DNA from: Paracoccaceae bacterium
GTDB lineage: Bacteria > Pseudomonadota > Alphaproteobacteria > Rhodobacterales > Rhodobacteraceae
Assembly: GCA_016764835.1 (NCBI GenBank)
Contig: JAESRD010000349.1
Location: forward strand, 1-5,915
DNA: 5,915 bases
Direction of reading: 5' to 3'
Of this stretch, positions 5,264 through 5,915 are shown piece after piece. The translations under genes were made by a program, and so were the position numbers. How positions within the stretch are numbered: position 1 is the stretch's first letter; each line of letters opens with the position of its first letter. The notes below the pieces were generated by a model. That model was not told the DNA's origin, searched no databases, and saw nothing but the letters and a program-made list of their open reading frames with translations.

Positions 5264-5814
5264 CGCGGCGAACGTTTGGCCAATATCCGCTGCAATGTCC
5301 GCCTGTGCATGTTCAGCCGCCGCGCGGTTTCGCTGACATTTCGGTCGCATAGCTCATAAACCCGTTGAATATGTTCCCACCGCACACGGTCAGCGCTCAT
5401 CGGGTTTTCGGGTGGCGGCGGCATCTCGTCGCTCTTGGCCAGCAGCGCATTGGTCACATCATCAGCGTCTGCGGGTTTGGACAGGTAATCTGTCGCGCCA
5501 ATCTTGACCGCGGCCACGGCCGTGGCAATCGCGCCATACCCGGTCAGCACAACAACCCGGCTATCGGGCCGCCTGTCACGCAGGACTTCGACAACATCAA
5601 GTCCGTTGCCATCCTCAAGCCGCAGATCAACAACCGCATAGGCAGGTGGTCGCGCCGTGGCAATCGCCCGCCCTGCGGCAACAGAGCCGGCAGTTTCAAC
5701 GGCAAACCCACGCTTTTCCATCGCCTTGGCCAGACGACGCAAAAAAGGTTCGTCATCGTCAACCAACAAAAGCGTCTTGTCCGGTCCAATCTCTTGCAGA
5801 GCAATGTCGGCCAT
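5260..5814 (-). CDS. regA: RegA/PrrA/ActR-type redox response regulator
   Basis: This is the response regulator of the RegB-RegA (PrrB-PrrA) two-component system, which adjusts photosynthesis, carbon and nitrogen fixation, respiration and electron transport to redox state in alphaproteobacteria. At 184 residues it is full length. The receiver domain (about 14-125) has the acidic pair Asp19-Asp20, the phospho-acceptor Asp63 in VVDLRLEDGNGLD, Thr91 in LTGYGAIATA and Lys113 in LSKPAD. The proline linker MPPPPENP (131-138) and the Fis-type helix-turn-helix (about 145-180, ETARRLNMHRRTLQRILAKR) are nearly invariant in the family. The ATG at 5814 has GAGG 7 nt upstream. In Rhodobacter the gene follows senC and precedes hvrA and ahcY; here no hvrA follows, and GNAT/LysR genes on the other strand come next. 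regB and senC, if present, lie outside the window. Confidence 0.97.
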   Translation of the reverse strand: MADIALQEIGPDKTLLLVDDDEPFLRRLAKAMEKRGFAVETAGSVAAGRAIATARPPAYAVVDLRLEDGNGLDVVEVLRDRRPDSRVVVLTGYGAIATAVAAVKIGATDYLSKPADADDVTNALLAKSDEMPPPPENPMSADRVRWEHIQRVYELCDRNVSETARRLNMHRRTLQRILAKRSPR

Positions 5815-5861
5815 GCTGGTCCCTCATTTCTGGCTAATAAGAACTGTTCGCTGCCGGACCA

Positions 5862-5889
5862 GTATTATCGGCGCGAGGTCAAAGGTCAA
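5862..5889 (-). promoter_or_regulatory. Possible regA promoter
   Basis: On the minus strand TTGACC (5889-5884) and TAATAC (5867-5862) are spaced by 16 nt. An alternative -10, GATAAT, overlaps two bases upstream with a 14-nt spacer. Transcription would start roughly 40 nt before the regA ATG. The -35 is a good match and the -10 moderate. A promoter here implies that regA can be expressed without senC, which is normally upstream. Confidence 0.38.
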
Positions 5890-5890
5890 A
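5877..5890 (-). repeat. Tandem TTTGACC heptamer upstream of regA
   Basis: Two perfect, adjacent copies of TTTGACC (minus strand 5890-5884 and 5883-5877) cover the proposed -35 box and the first half of the spacer. They may be a regulator binding site or may simply duplicate the -35 element. They do not resemble the GC-rich RegA site that I know of. Confidence 0.35.
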
Positions 5891-5915
5891 TGATGTATGT
5901 CATCTATTGGTTGTC

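Noticed and set aside
5824..5913. C-terminus of an upstream gene (senC) in the minus-strand frame open from the edge to a TGA at 5824
   Set aside because: The frame is only about 29 codons, uses several codons rare in this genome type (ATA four times), and its end does not resemble SenC. Such an opening is expected by chance, and a promoter fits better.
5890..5915. Start of a divergent plus-strand gene (ATGATG with AAGG upstream)
   Set aside because: Only eight codons are visible, they do not match the start of RegB or SenC as I know them, and the supposed ribosome binding site is part of the TTTGACC repeat.

Overview
The window looks like a chromosomal segment of an alphaproteobacterium, most probably a member of the Rhodobacterales (Rhodobacter/Roseobacter group). 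The strongest pointer is a full-length RegA/PrrA/ActR-type redox response regulator at the right edge. It is supported by the start of an alphaproteobacterial-type adenosylhomocysteinase gene (ahcY) at the left edge and by GC-rich codon use throughout. No rRNA, tRNA, CRISPR array, plasmid origin or complete insertion sequence is visible.

Left region (1-701). The first 139 codons of ahcY lie on the minus strand. Similarity to the family stops abruptly near position 94. The frame then runs 10 codons into unrelated, palindrome-rich sequence and ends. Either the gene has been broken by an insertion or rearrangement, or the assembly is chimeric here. The ahcY start faces away from a plus-strand GNAT acetyltransferase gene, across about 190 bp.

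Central region (702-3553). Four plus-strand genes follow: a GNAT acetyltransferase, two tandem hairpins that may terminate it, a 12-helix MFS transporter, an HD-domain phosphohydrolase and a second GNAT. The HD gene and second GNAT overlap by ATGA and are very likely co-transcribed. The transporter is 62 bp upstream and may belong to the same operon.

Right region (3554-5915). A 59-codon minus-strand small gene with a good ribosome binding site is divergent from a GcvA-type LysR regulator. A 17-bp near-perfect palindrome of the LysR T-N11-A type sits directly before the regulator start. A third GNAT, clearly a paralogue of the second, follows the regulator. It ends tail-to-tail with regA, with the two stop codons overlapping.

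How the parts relate. In Rhodobacter capsulatus and R. sphaeroides, regA/prrA and ahcY are close neighbours on one strand (senC-regA-hvrA-ahcY). Here they keep the same orientation but are separated by about 4.7 kb of mostly plus-strand genes, and hvrA is absent from the gap. The simplest reading is an accessory block (three acetyltransferases, a transporter, a nucleotide phosphohydrolase, a LysR regulator and a small protein) inserted into a conserved neighbourhood. I see no convincing evidence of a wholly new system. The items most worth a second look are the broken ahcY, the small divergent gene with its operator, and the paralogous acetyltransferases around the LysR gene.
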